A stretch of DNA of 64,000 nt, from positions 44,040,982 through 44,104,981 of the forward strand of contig OW388293.1 in the NCBI GenBank assembly GCA_936450465.1. The letters are read 5' to 3'. Origin of the DNA: Gibbula magus. Its lineage: Eukaryota > Mollusca > Gastropoda > Trochida > Trochidae. This document shows positions 1 to 12,160 of this stretch, in pieces. A program made the position numbers and the translations under genes. Numbering within the stretch: position 1 is the first letter of the stretch; the number at the start of each line of letters is the position of its first letter. The notes beneath the pieces were generated by a model. The model did no database searches. It was not told the origin of the DNA and saw only the letters and a program-made list of their open reading frames with translations.

Positions 1-153
1 GATAAATACTTTTTTACTTCTTACATTTTAAAAAGGTATTTTGAAAAGTCAACACTAATATTAATATCTAAGTTTATTTAATAACAATGTTTGCATCATC
101 TTAAATGATGGATTGGGCTATTTACGTCTATATTGCCTAAATATCATTTTCAG

Positions 154-323
154 GTAACTGCAGTCACCAAATGCAGTCAAATGGTCGTGAAAAGAGTTTA
201 GTACAACGTCCTACTGGACATCGCTCGGTCGCTGTGTTACAATACGGGTGTCCCAGGAAGACGACCCTGACAAGAACGTCTGAGATTCTGCAGCTTCCAT
301 CGTTTAACAAACACCCCAAAAAG
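154..323 (+). pseudogene. Exon-like block, arm 1 copy, with a 1-nt deletion
   Basis: The block is flanked by an acceptor-like 'cattttcag' and a donor-like AAG|GTAATT. It is 170 nt long, against 171 nt in the arm 2 copy at 34986-35156. The missing base lies just before the ATG at 171, so the first six codons are out of frame with the rest. From 171 the frame is open through the donor and encodes a basic, Ser/Pro-rich peptide containing NGREKSLVQRPTGH and NKHPKK. Both copies keep the same frame after the ATG. No protein family was recognised. It may be a decayed exon or a young exon starting at the ATG. Confidence 0.45.
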
Positions 324-2576
324 GTAATTAAAGTTCATGAACCATTTTCTCTATATCGTATGTCGCTCTTTACAACTTCTGATTGATTGTTAAATAGATT
401 ATGGAAAAACAGGAAATACATTAATCTACTAGTACTATATGTATATTTTCAAACATTGGAAACATGGTTTGAAGCATTTGTCATTGTTTCACTTAGTTCC
501 TAGATATGAATTAAATACACTTCATTGTTAAACTGGTTCAACTCCAATTGAACTCATATATCACTTGCCTTACTGACATGCTTTTATTTTTCATTTACGA
601 ATATCAAGCTCTTAAAAATGGAACACTATCACTGAAGGAAGCCACTATTTTCCTTCGGAGAGAAGACACGAAATTAAATTTTCAATCTAAAGCATAACTC
701 TTGCCAATCTCGATAGTCAGTATTTATTTAAGCCATTCATTATTTCCTCACTTTTCTATGCTAAGCCAATGGAGCGCTGCACCTGAAATGCATAATTGAC
801 TGAAACTGTAAGGAAATGCGTCAAGGGTAATTCAGCCAGGGATAGAAAACAGTTGGGAACAGCCAAACAATCTAGTCCCTCCCTTATAATCAATTTCATT
901 CATAATATCATATTTCAAACATTGCCTTCACTTTCTCTATGGTTATGGTTTATCAGGAAATATTGATTACCTAACTTGGCATTTACAATGTTCTTACTTA
1001 AACTGTTCCTACAAAGTAGCATTCGAACTTTCATATAACATAATAACTAAATGAGTAAAATCCATGAGTCAAATGACATTAGAACAGCCATCAGTAATAC
1101 TGATATAAATCATGATAAAAGAATTACACCAACAGATTGAGAGATTGCTTCATCAAAAACATTGTTCACATTGCCGACTTCTGCCATGATCCTTCATGTC
1201 CACTGATTTAATTAGGCCGTTGTTATTCGGTCGGAAATCATTATAATACTATACTCCAATCTATCGTTTTATCAGATACAATTTGATTGTATCATTTCAT
1301 GATTGTCAGTTCCAAAAGATATCAAATTCAATCATCAACCACTTTTAAATAATACATATGTTATTCCAGAACCAAGAAAACACACTTCCAGTGCATGTTA
1401 TCGTTCATACTATTGAATTGCTGCAAATCAATGTAAAATGTTACAGTTCAATAAAGGGGCTTTGCTTTATTTAAATATAAAAGTAGATAGTTAAACCAAG
1501 CATGGATTTATTTATGATGTATTAAGCCAAATAAACAAGGGGCTGTGTTTTATCTCAATATAATTCTCAATATACAGAATTATTGGCTAAATGTCGTTAC
1601 TGAACCATCGCATTTATTCACGTTAACAAAAGGTCACATTCGTGCATCAATATTATTTCAGTACTGTAAACACAATGTATTTTTCCTAAAGCATTTGCTC
1701 GTGTTTACAAACATAAAAATTGTTCACTCATCGCTTACGTTTGAATAATGTCATCACATATTTTACTTCATCATCTCTTTTGGTCACGTCATTCAATCGC
1801 CAGCTATTTTAGGTGATGCTCATTACCTTTTCAGTTATATCTTATATTAACCTAATATTATTAATAGCTTTACTCAGTTTACTGAGTTTACTCATTAAAA
1901 TCGAAATTGACAGTTGAAAAGGATAACCATCATACTGTACTTAAGGTTTATACATAATAACTTTCAGGACTTCCTTTATATTTGTCACTATATCATTGAC
2001 TGTTATCACATGTCGTTATCGTTGATATACAATCTTCAAATGAGAATTCAATGTGTAGTTTGGCTACTAGTTTGGGTAGTATAGCATGCTGGAACACATG
2101 CTTGATGCATTCCTATTGTGGGCGGAGAACAATACTTGTTATATACCCCAATTACGGTCGGGTGTAATCGAATTCTATTTCAAATTATTTCTTAACAAAT
2201 ACAGCTGTAAACAAGCTCGCATGAAACGCACAATCCAAACGGGGCCTCCCGGGTACGCTCAGCCCGTGCTGCGTTGAATGGTTACCTATGTTTTGGACTC
2301 GAAATCTAATTGTTATGGCCCAAAGACGGAATTGTCAACGCAGACGCACGTGCATCTTTCTGAAATGTACAGCTGACGCCACAAACTGCATTGCTTATGT
2401 CAATATGTCCAAAGTTTAGAGAAAACAGAACGAACTTTCAATATGTTAAGACATTTCGCACTTACAATTAAATAACATTCTTATATAAAATGAAATACAG
2501 AAATTTATTATATCATATATGCATTATAAGAACCATATTCATTTGACCATGAACAAATGTACGAAGTTTCAACTGG

Positions 2577-2648
2577 CTTCGTGGTGTAATGGTTAGTTCG
2601 TTCGGTCAGAAAGCAACAGGACACAGGTTCGATCCCAGGTGTCTTATA
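2577..2648 (+). repeat. tRNA-like SINE head
   Basis: An A-box-like TGGTGTAATGGTTAG and a B-box-like GGTTCGATCCC are spaced as in a tRNA. The acceptor ends (GGCTTCG and the region before 2648) do not pair and the anticodon arm is poor. This fits a tRNA-derived SINE promoter or a tRNA pseudogene rather than a working tRNA. Confidence 0.5.
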
Positions 2649-2884
2649 CATGTATGTTCATCTATAACATTGTATAAAGTATCACCATTTAGATTTGGAA
2701 ATGAAGAAAATTGACTCCATTGATTTCTCAGTTTCTCAAAAAGTGTTGGTTTATTAAGAAAGTGTAGGTACATCAGAATAAAATGTAGATATATCAGAAA
2801 AAAAGTGAAGGGTTATCGTCAAATACACCTACACTTGTAACAAAAGAAACCATATCAACGAGACCGGAAGTGGGGTATAAAAAC

Positions 2885-2960
2885 ACAGATATACCCATAT
2901 TTTCCCGTGGGGGAAAAGTGTACGGTATCATTCGATACACGAGGAAAAGTATGGGTATAT
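2885..2960. repeat. Short hairpin around 'agatatacccat'
   Basis: About 24 bp reading 'agatatacccatattttccc' are matched by a near-complementary 'gaggaaaagtatgggtatat' some 30 bp downstream. It lies in the arm 1-specific insertion and could be a short foldback element. Confidence 0.5.
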
Positions 2961-3180
2961 CTCTCACTTGTAAAAAATATGAACTGTTTATCAATTATAC
3001 TAGAAACCAGGTTCGTTAAGTTACACCCCTTGGGAAGTTATTTCTTTTGTCTGAGTTGCAGGTTATATGCCATAACCACCATCTGCGCAGGTTGGTTATG
3101 GTCGGTTATGAGATATTCAACCTACGGAAACAAATGGACTTATACATTTGGAAATTTTGTCAATTTTGTAAGTAACGAAA

Positions 3181-3275
3181 GTGGGATTCGAACCCTGGAC
3201 CTCTATATCCTGTATCTATATCTATATCCTCGAGCAGCGCCTTTACCAATTGAGCTACTGAAGATCCATAACGAT
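3181..3275 (-). repeat. tRNA-like SINE head, minus strand
   Basis: On the minus strand an A-box-like TAGCTCAATTGG precedes a B-box GGTTCGAATCC. An unusually long AT-rich repeat (GATATAGATATAGATACAGG) sits where the anticodon and variable arms should be. That insert rules out a normal cloverleaf. It is best read as a SINE head or tRNA pseudogene. Confidence 0.5.
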
Positions 3276-4538
3276 GACTGTTCATTCTGGTGTGTCATTG
3301 CTGTATAGATATTTGTTCTAGTATTATATATACATATGTATATATAGGTACCAATTTATGTGTACTTTATGTAATGAATAAAGGATTTAGTTTGAAACCT
3401 TCCTTTCGAGTCAGTCATGAGTGTCTTGGGAATATTTCACTGATATATTTTGGTCATGTCGTTTAAATCAACAAAACACCCCTTTAAAAGGCATAAACAT
3501 TTTTTTTATAAATAGACTGTTCCACGGGAGTGTAAGGCAAAATAATGATCCGATTGCCTCGCGTCATGGCAATAAACTCTGCTTGGACTAACACCCTCGC
3601 GAGTTTTTATGCCATAACCGCTCGGCACCGTATGTATGTATGTGTATGAAAATATATATCTATGTGTTTTATTGGTTCCATTCTGTGTAATCACAGGGTT
3701 AATTGATTGTCTTGTAGATTGTAACAGGCACAAAAAAGAACAAATATGTAGTACACACTGATGTGTCCGTACACAGCTAAGAAGGATTTGTGCAATTGAA
3801 AGTACGTATACGTAGAGTACGTATTTTCTCTGTATGACCGAACGTTTTAAACACAAGTACATTCACATAGGCCGAATTTCTTTGAAACGAGATATGAAAT
3901 GCAATTATTCCCTATTAGTAGTCACACATTGACGGTACTAGGATAAATAGTCTTTGAAGGGCATAAACAAGTGGAATATATTATGGCGAAAAGTGGAAAT
4001 TGAGATAAAACTGTGGTCGTTTTATATTGACAACCTTGACAAACAATAATATAACTGAAACTCGTGTCGAGATCCCACCTACTGTCTGGTGAGGATGGAA
4101 TCAAAGGTTTTTATTTATTCATTTTATAACTCCAGTGTCAAAGTAATCGTCTATTCAGTTCAATTTGAATGAATTTGAATTAATGACTTTAAAATAAAGA
4201 CTTAACATTGATTGAATCTGACATACATTTTTAACAAGACAATTTGTTGAATTAGAACATTCATGGCAATTCATTCGGACAAATCCTTGTATTTACATTA
4301 CACTTCAACTCATCCATAACTCAGGAGGCCGAGACATCAAAAACTCAACACCATTTCAGTTGAGTTGTTTGTGATCCGAACCTTTTTTTAAGATATTGGT
4401 AAGAAGGCACATAATATTTTTCCCCTAAATATGGGTTTCTACACAAAGTAATTCAGTATTACATAATTCACATACAATTAACACAATGGAAAATATTTTC
4501 GCAAGCGACGATAAAATGATCCAGCCTCCCATGAGTTA

Positions 4539-4907
4539 TCAGTTGTCAGTGGAAGCATTATAATTCACATTGTGCAAGCAAAAAGAAATGAGAAACAATG
4601 TCTGTACATGTGAGCGTGGGAGGCCATAAAAAGTAACAGTTTGTTTAGAGTCAAAAACGTAGGAGAAAACGTTTATAGTGCTGTGTTCCTTTTGCAGCAA
4701 AATGTGTTCGTGAAATTTGGATTCTAACTGGACCTTTAATGGCTGAACCGATTGGTCCCAAAAGCTTATTTTGGCGAGTTCATAGCAAGTCTTGCTAGAC
4801 TGTAAAGTTTGGTTGAATAATCTTGAGCTGTTTTTGCTGAATCTTGTTAACAAGATCGGTGCAAATAACAACAAAAACACGCCAATAGCAATAAGGATTT
4901 TGCCCAA
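4539..4907 (-). CDS. Possible torsin-like protein fragment (weak)
   Basis: A 122-residue minus-strand frame starts with a hydrophobic segment (MGKILIAIGVFLLLFAPILL) that looks like a signal anchor. It continues with an Asn-x-Ser/Thr-bearing stretch and then VQLESKFHEHILLQKE followed by TVTFYGLP. This vaguely recalls the torsin AAA+ start, where a 'leFGQHLa' segment precedes the Walker A strand and 'LHGWTGTGK'. The Walker A lysine is not seen, so it is either a broken copy or a chance resemblance. Arm 2 has no counterpart: its matching interval, 32335-32660, is shorter and unrelated by eye. The segment therefore entered arm 1, or was lost from arm 2, after duplication. Splice sites were not resolved. 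Confidence 0.22.
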   Translation of the reverse strand: MGKILIAIGVFLLLFAPILLTRFSKNSSRLFNQTLQSSKTCYELAKISFWDQSVQPLKVQLESKFHEHILLQKEHSTINVFSYVFDSKQTVTFYGLPRSHVQTLFLISFCLHNVNYNASTDN

Positions 4908-5285
4908 AAGGGTTGAATCCTTAATAACAACATTGTTCCTTTTACAAGCCGACCTTCAAATAATAAAATACCCGCATGTGTTCTTCCCAGCGTGATAAAA
5001 CATTTCATACAGTTATATCAACATAAGATCTCTTTGTTTTCAGCAGTTGAATTCATTATTCCTTATTAAGTTTAATAAAACTTAAGGTTAACAGTTGAAT
5101 TGCTTATAGATAGACGAGTTAGAGTGCGTTATAACATATTATGGATGAAATATGTCACCTAATGAAAGGCAAGGAATGAACAATATGAAGATGTTTCATT
5201 TGTCAGGACTTCGCTTTATTCAAATGTATTGATAAGGGTATACATGTATATATTGAGACAATAACAGTTGTTTTAACCGATACAG

Positions 5286-5665
5286 CCATTAACCTGTGTA
5301 CTGCATATCGGGCACTTCAGAATAACCATTGACATTTGTGCTACTTATCGGACACTTCAGAATAGCCATTGACCTTTGTACTGCATATCGGACACTTCAG
5401 AATAGCCATTGATCTTTGTACTGCATATCCGACACTTCAATAAAGCCATTGACCTTTGTCCTGCATATCCGACACTTCAATAAAGTCATTGTCCTTTGTC
5501 CTGCATATTCGACACTTCAATGAAACCATTGACCTTTGTACTGCATATCCGACACTTTAATAAAGTCATTGTCCTTTGTCCTGCATATTCGACACTTCAA
5601 TAAAGCCATTGACCTTTGTACTGCCTATCTGACACTTCAATAAAGCCATTGGCCTTTGCACTGCA
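5286..5665 (+). repeat. 40-bp satellite, arm 1
   Basis: There are about nine and a half head-to-tail copies of a 40-bp unit. Its core reads 'gccattgacctttgtactgc' followed by 'atatccgacacttcaataaa'. The reverse complement of the same unit forms the array at 31160-31470, so the array existed before, or spread with, the inverted duplication. Confidence 0.9.
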
Positions 5666-5737
5666 GTGGCCAGTGTTGTGTTATCAATAAAGTATATACA
5701 CTCTCGCATGTTTGTATCTGAAATCATAATTCTATAG

Positions 5738-6130
5738 CCTACTCATGTGTTAATCCTCATTGTATTGCCAACTCATGTGTTAATCCTCATTGTATAACCC
5801 AGTCATGTGTTACTCCTCATTGTATAGCCCACTCATGTGTTACTCCTCATTGTATAATCCACTCAGTTGTTACCCCTCATTGTATAACCCACTCATTTGT
5901 TACTCCTCATTGTATAGCCAACTCATGTGTTAATCCTTTTTGTATTGCCAATCCATGTGTTACTCCTCATTGCATTGCCCACTCATGTGTTACCCCTCAT
6001 CGTATAGCCCACTCATGTGTTACTCCTCATTGTATAGCCCACTCATGTGTAAATCCTCACTGTTCAGTACACTCATATTTTAATCCTCATTCTATAGCCC
6101 ACTCATGTTTTTATCCTCATTTTACAACTT
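5738..6130 (+). repeat. 30-bp minisatellite private to arm 1
   Basis: About thirteen tandem copies of a 30-bp unit with core 'ctcatgtgttactcctcatt' and a 'gtatagccca' spacer. No equivalent exists at the matching point of arm 2 (30900-31130), where an unrelated GC-richer stretch is found instead. Confidence 0.9.
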
Positions 6131-7529
6131 ACTCATGTATCTTTATCTGTTTGACTCACTTTCTCACAATTGTTCATATTCTTCATCTCTTGTTAAATGG
6201 TTATTCATAGAGTTGGTGATAACGTCAATGTAATTCTGATTAAACTGTTGACCCAGAAAGATTCCATCACTGATGAACTGATATGATTGACTGAATGTCA
6301 GCCACGTTCTGGCCTCATGTCTCCAGTGTCAGTAGACACGGTGTATATAACACATCACAGATTGAATTTACCATTTAATCAAACCTGACCATGTATAGAT
6401 GTCATACGATCACATCACGAGGTTAGTGACTTTAGTCAAATATGTAACTAGTGATTTGAGATTGACATCAAATTTAACACTACATTAATACACTACCGGA
6501 CAATAGGAAGCAAAAGAAAAATGCTGCAACTGGATAAAGTCGATTGAGAATGTCTTTGACATAATATGTTTTGTAAAAATGTATCTACAATTACGATTTT
6601 GGCACTTTATGTCTTCTAACCAACATTGCTGCCGGACCCACCATCTTCAAAATAGTTTTGGACAAAATGTTTGGCGTTAAATTATATAATAATATAGTTG
6701 ACTTACATGTAATGTACCATCTTTGATTTTCATTCGTAGCGCATCATGATAATTAAGAAAGATATACATTCTTATTATTTATTTCGCTTTAGATAAATTT
6801 ACTGTTCGCATTGACGTGATTTGTTCTCCAATAAGAGATCACTTTATCTTACACCCCGGGTGATGGTGTTTAAGACAGTGATGCTATGAACATACATGTA
6901 ATATACCTTCTTTGGTTTTAATTCATAACGATTAGTTTGGTCTGTAGTTTTAATTTCGCATTTGTGTTCATGCATTTTTTTTATCTTGTTTATCTTATAG
7001 TTTATGGTATATAATGCCTTTTCGAAGCCATTGTGCAAGATGCTAGCAACTTCAAATTAGTATCGAAGAATGTGATATGTACAGCATAACGTGCCTCACT
7101 ATATATCCATCAATAGAAGGTATTTAATGAAGTTTGTAATATACAATCTAGTATATTCTAAAATAGTGTCGTGGTCAAGTATATATCGCACCAGTGACGC
7201 AATACAAAATGCCTAAGTTGCCACTACCTGAAGTTGGGAAGCTTGACATTTAAATAAAATGTTAAAGAGAATCGATTTGTGATTACACGACATCAGTAAC
7301 ATACATTGGTGAGGTAAATATTTGATATTGGTTACTTTCTAAGATGTTGTGTTGTCTTACAAGCATCTACACTTTTGTATCATACATGATTTAGATAAAT
7401 ATAATAGGTTTTATTATGCACGCTTATTCTTCCAGCAATCTGATTTGTCAAGAGGCGATCACGTGACCGTCGACAGAAATGCATATTGACTCCAACCCGA
7501 GTCAGATCAAAAGCCGTATTGACTTGAGT

Positions 7530-7600
7530 GACTTGTGTAGCATAACGTCAAACGATTGTTGCATGACGTCATGCTATTGTTATGGCGTCGTTTGACCGTA
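7530..7600. promoter_or_regulatory. CRE-type palindrome inside a larger foldback
   Basis: GCATGACGTCATGC is a perfect 14-bp palindrome around TGACGTCA, the consensus for CREB/ATF factors. GTCAAACGA and its complement TCGTTTGAC flank it on either side. No gene start was recognised nearby, so a regulatory role is only inferred. Confidence 0.35.
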
Positions 7601-8100
7601 GTCTTGACTGTGCAGACCAAATTACATTTGTGACTGTATTTCATGGTGTCCCTGTCGTTTCTGTATTAAATACACAATAAAACAATTGTGGACTGGTGAA
7701 TTCGGTCAATACATGTTGTTATGGACCCGATCCTTCACCTTATCGCCAGTCTATTATTGTAAAATATTTGGAAGTTGGAGGAACCTGCAAATCAAAGTTT
7801 ACCCAAACCAAATATAAATGACCTGTTATGCTAATGATATCTTTTTGTGGATCATTATTGTACAGTAAGTCCTTACGCCAGAATGATGATGAACGTGTGG
7901 CATCTGGCACATGCTCTTATGGCATATATTGCATGCATATTGTAGTTCATGAATACCTTAGAGAGAACAACTGCTATAGATACTTGTAAATTGTAGTGTA
8001 ACTAAGCTGCAATATTTCGTCTGTCCCTGCCCAGTGGATGATCTAGACCCCTTACTTATAACTACTAATAAATAATTCATTTTGATTATTAATTAATAAT

Positions 8101-8103
<3 letters not shown>

Positions 8104-8142
<39 letters not shown>
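8104..8142. repeat. (AT)n microsatellite
   Basis: Nineteen or twenty uninterrupted TA dinucleotides. Confidence 0.98.
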
Positions 8143-8146
<4 letters not shown>

Positions 8147-11100
8147 ACATAATACCTTATAAAACATATCAGGAATAAACCTTATAAACGAACAGGAATC
8201 TACAGAAAGTTACACAATATATGTATCTGAGCTACAGACAGTATTTGCATCCACTATAACTCCACTATAACTCCAGATGAGTGTATGTAAATAACTAAAA
8301 GGTCAAAGGAGACAGGAATATAAAATTGTTACGTGTTAGAGTTATAGATTGTAGTTTATGTCGTGAGAGTATTTGTTTATTTTGAAGATTGTGATTTTGA
8401 CTTGAAAATGGATGATAACATAAGATCCATGGAAGGATTGACTGTTTAGCGAAAGGTTGTTCAATGCAATATAGTGTATAGTTCTGTTCCATAAACTACA
8501 TTTTGCGAATAAAACTTACAATACATTGAACATAATTGCCACAAAAAGATGATTTTGTTATCAAACTTCGAGTTATACTGTTTTCATGAATTAAGTTGTA
8601 TAATTACTATACCATTGCGTGCATTTAGAACATCTGTTGCACTCATGGTATAACATGAAGGACATTAAGATGTTATCACTGTGTTTTACTTGTCATTTAG
8701 CAATTACATGTAATCATGGGACATAAGACAACTCAGAACTATCAAGTGTTCTTCAAAAGCTGTCGATATAAACAAAGAGTCATGTGTCATTGTTTAGAAA
8801 TTTAGTATCACTCGTCTGTAAATGTCCAGGAATATAATTCAATAATCAGAAAATCCTTCTACTGGTATTAATGCATTAGTTTAACGGCCTTGGTCAATAG
8901 AGTTACATATTTTAAGATATTCTCTGTTAATTGCACAATGCAACCATTAACAGCATTCAGCTCTTACACTGGCAGTCTTTTCATGCATTACACACTAAGA
9001 CATGGTACATTGAGTGACATTTTAAGATTTTGCCAAAACGTTTTTCTATTAAAACATTAAATGGATGTAATAAAATATATGTTATATGTAGTGTTTTGGC
9101 GGCCATGATACTGAACTTACATGTACGACATTAATTAGGTGATGGTTATTAAAATAAACCAGTTCTACTTAAAGATTCACTATTGACATACTTGTATTAA
9201 GAACATCCTATTTCAGGATTCAAGCCTCTAATAAGAGTATATGTAATGTTAGCGTATAGTGTAAGTTTAGCTTGAACCCTGAACCGATATTAATGGTTGA
9301 GAAATATATTTTTTTATTATTTCTTTCATTATAAATTAATGTACTGTTTGCATTACATTGGCGTGACTCGGCTTTAATGACAAATCAGTTCTACCGTATC
9401 TTACCACACCAGTCGACGGTTAGTTATTTTAGGAACGTCTTTGCAAACATGATATACATTCAACATAATAAACACAATGATCCCTTACCGAAACAGTCAT
9501 CCATCATTCTAATTTCATTGTTAAATGTCTTTTTTCATAAATGGTCCATTTGTCCAAGTAATTTCTTTAACAAAATGTGAAGTAATGTACTACTAGTATA
9601 TTTGTCTACAACTAGGATAGGAGAAACTGTTTCTATTGTGTACAATACAGTACTAAGTTTGAGAATACATAGCCAAACCATTATATATCTCGCATTGTCT
9701 GTGGTTTTCCTACTTCATCGTCATTGGTTTTCTGAAGTTGAGCAAATACTCTTTGGAATAAGGTTCTGAACTTTTGGACGTGAACACTCGCTCTTTCTTC
9801 ACGTTTGATCTGTTTTTGTGCTAAAAAGCCGTCTGACCTTTTAGTTTTCATCTAATTAAACAATGGTGCGGTTTGTTCGTTGATGTCACACATGATAGCA
9901 TATTCTCAGTTTCCAATAGAGTAGGGCCGAATGAGATGTGTAATTTAATTTTGTGAAAGATAAAATTGTCTTTTGTGTGAAATGTAATCATAAAGTCATA
10001 TATTTGTGATGCATGTTAATCTGTGGAGTGGACTAGAAAAAGTTACAGATTAAACATTTTCTGTTTTAATATTTATGCATCAAGGGAAAAAAGAAACAAT
10101 CCCCCAAAAACGAAACTTTAAGATATTTTCATCCACGATATATTCAACATTTCTTGTAAACATAACTGGACTTGATTTGTAAGTTTTGAAACATTATATA
10201 TCTGTTAATGTTTCTTAAACGGCTTTTAAAAACAATCGTTTTGAAATATAATTGTCTGGCTTGTTTTAAAGTCCAAGTCCAAGAAGATACATTATGTTGA
10301 TAAAATCTTTCACTAGCATAATTAATCAAGGTTTAAATGATTTAAGTTATTTAAAAAACTTCGAATGTGTATTTTCGTACTTACAAACTGTTTAAAATTA
10401 CAAGTATGACCATTATGAAAATATATCAATTATTCTTACATGAATAAAATGAGAATCAATCAGATTCTACAACACCTATTTCCAAGCTCCATTGGTTTAT
10501 TAAAACTATAAAGTAAATGACATGTGAAGTTAATAAACCATCTTCCTTTCAAGTTTATAGCCATGGCTCATATATCACAATTTATCAATAATATCTGGTT
10601 TTAAAGATCTAAGATTTAATGTCCACTTCACTGAGCAAAACCATTTATATGATAATAGTGTTGTTCGTTCAGTTCCCAAAACACGGATGCAAGTCTTTAA
10701 ATCACAATATGTCATTATAAATAAAAATGCGGATCAAACATAATATCATTTGAAATTCAATACTACATGACATGCACAAAGCGACATTAAAACTTTAAAC
10801 ATTATCGATGTGGTGACACGTGGCCAGACCAGTTGACCCTCAATGTATTTCAGCAACAATGGAAGCGTCTCTCCGGATGGTTCAGTGGCATGATTTATTT
10901 TTGGATAAACCGAAAGTTTAGGGGTGATTCCCTGCCCCATACATGATTTGAGAGAATTATGGTGTCACCATAGGTAAGTGACGTTATTCAAAACGTGCCT
11001 CTGTTCTCTTAGCAGTACAAATGTGTAGGTCTACAAGGCAAAGATTTTGGTAAAGTAAAATAATTCAAGTCGTATTGACAAGAGTACATATGATATAAAG

Positions 11101-11454
11101 AATATGCCATTTATAACGGTCCTTGTGCGAGTGGATATGTTTTGTACAAATCAATCCATACTGCGGTTCTAAAGTCAGTGACATCGATCCCTGTATTCAT
11201 TCAGTACTTGAATACGTCTCAACAGTCAAACATAATTGTGTATTTGTTACATGATATCATTTCAAATATTCTGCAAAATCTAAACTGTTTAGCTGTCAAC
11301 ATATTTAAACTGATCTGCTGATGTGCTATTAGGATTTCTTCTGTATTACTTTCAAATGTGTTAATACAACGGTTCTGACATTAATGCAACTCAGTAAATG
11401 CTCCATCTGCTCTAATGTCTTTATATCATTTTAAAACTTCTATTTTAGTCTCTA

Positions 11455-12160
11455 TCACATTATGGTGACAATCAATGCCCGGAGACTGTTGTCAATGTGT
11501 CTGTGTGAATTACACCCTTACAAGTTACCAGCGTATACAAGTCAACAGTAATCTGAACAACTAACCATTAGTTTTAAAACTTTCCTTTTAGAAAATAAAG
11601 TTCGGCAGCATTCGTCTCTTATTTATACAACACATTGCGAAATTAAGTTAATCTGGAAGGGTTTGTGAAATACTAAAGTTTATTCCTAATGTAAGGATTT
11701 ATTGACAAATTAATAAACTAGTTATTGGCTATGATCAAACAATTTATATCGACAATCAATGCTTATGTACAGGAACCGATGTCTATATGTCTGTATAAAT
11801 TACATCCTTACCTGTTACCAATATATATAAGTCAATGGTAATCTGAATAACTGACCATTACTTTTAAAACTATCAAATAACACGTTCTTTGGAGTAAAAG
11901 AACACTCGTTTTTTTCAACATAGAACACAGGGGAATTAGGTTTACTGGCAATTTCTGTGCAATTCTAACGATTATTTCGAATCTTGAGTATAATTGAAAA
12001 AGAAGTAATTTAGTTATGTCTTTTTCTTTAGCCTATGCTCGAACACAACGTAGCGACAATCAATGCCACTGGAAGGAAACTGTTGTAAATTTGTCTACAT
12101 GCATTACATCCTTTACCTTTTACTAAAATACAAAAAGTAAAAAAAGTAAAAGTAAAGTAA
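11455..12160 (+). repeat. Diverged ~290-bp tandem repeat, three units
   Basis: 'gacaatcaatgc' starts units at about 11464, 11753 and 12054. Each is followed by a 'ctgttgtaaatttgtct'-like block, 'attacatcctta.c.gttacc', and in the first two units 'aatctgaa.aact.accatta' and 'ttttaaaact'. Unit lengths are about 289 and 301 bp. The third unit degenerates after about 80 bp. Confidence 0.75.

Larger units (their letters stand above)
2130..3600. repeat. Arm 1-specific insertion with tRNA-like heads
   Basis: Arm 1 and arm 2 match up to about 2110 and again from about 3610 on the arm 1 scale, but arm 2 has only about 60 bp between those anchors. The extra 1.4 kb in arm 1 carries a + strand tRNA-like box pair near 2577 and a - strand pair near 3181-3275. 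It also has a hairpin at 2885-2960 whose arms read 'agatatacccatattttccc' and its near complement. I read it as one or more SINE/MITE insertions after the duplication. Exact ends and target duplications were not resolved. Confidence 0.5.
1..6460 (+). repeat. Arm 1 of a large inverted duplication
   Basis: Reading + from the window edge to about 6460, the sequence matches the reverse complement of about 35340 down to 30660. Anchors include the exon-like block at 154-323, the block near 2041-2110, the segment ending in 'gtatgaccgaacgttttaaa' near 3830, the block near 4130-4190, the 40-bp satellite at 5286-5665, and the segment near 6212-6440 with 'gtcagtagacacggtgtata'. By eye the identity is roughly 75-90% in conserved blocks, with many indels. 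Arm 1 is about 1.8 kb longer because it has extra sequence near 2130-3600 and 4200-4985 and an extra minisatellite at 5738-6130. The copy may continue to the left of the window. Confidence 0.88.

Noticed and set aside
5286..6130. CRISPR array
   Set aside because: The units are contiguous tandem repeats of 40 and 30 bp with no unique spacers.
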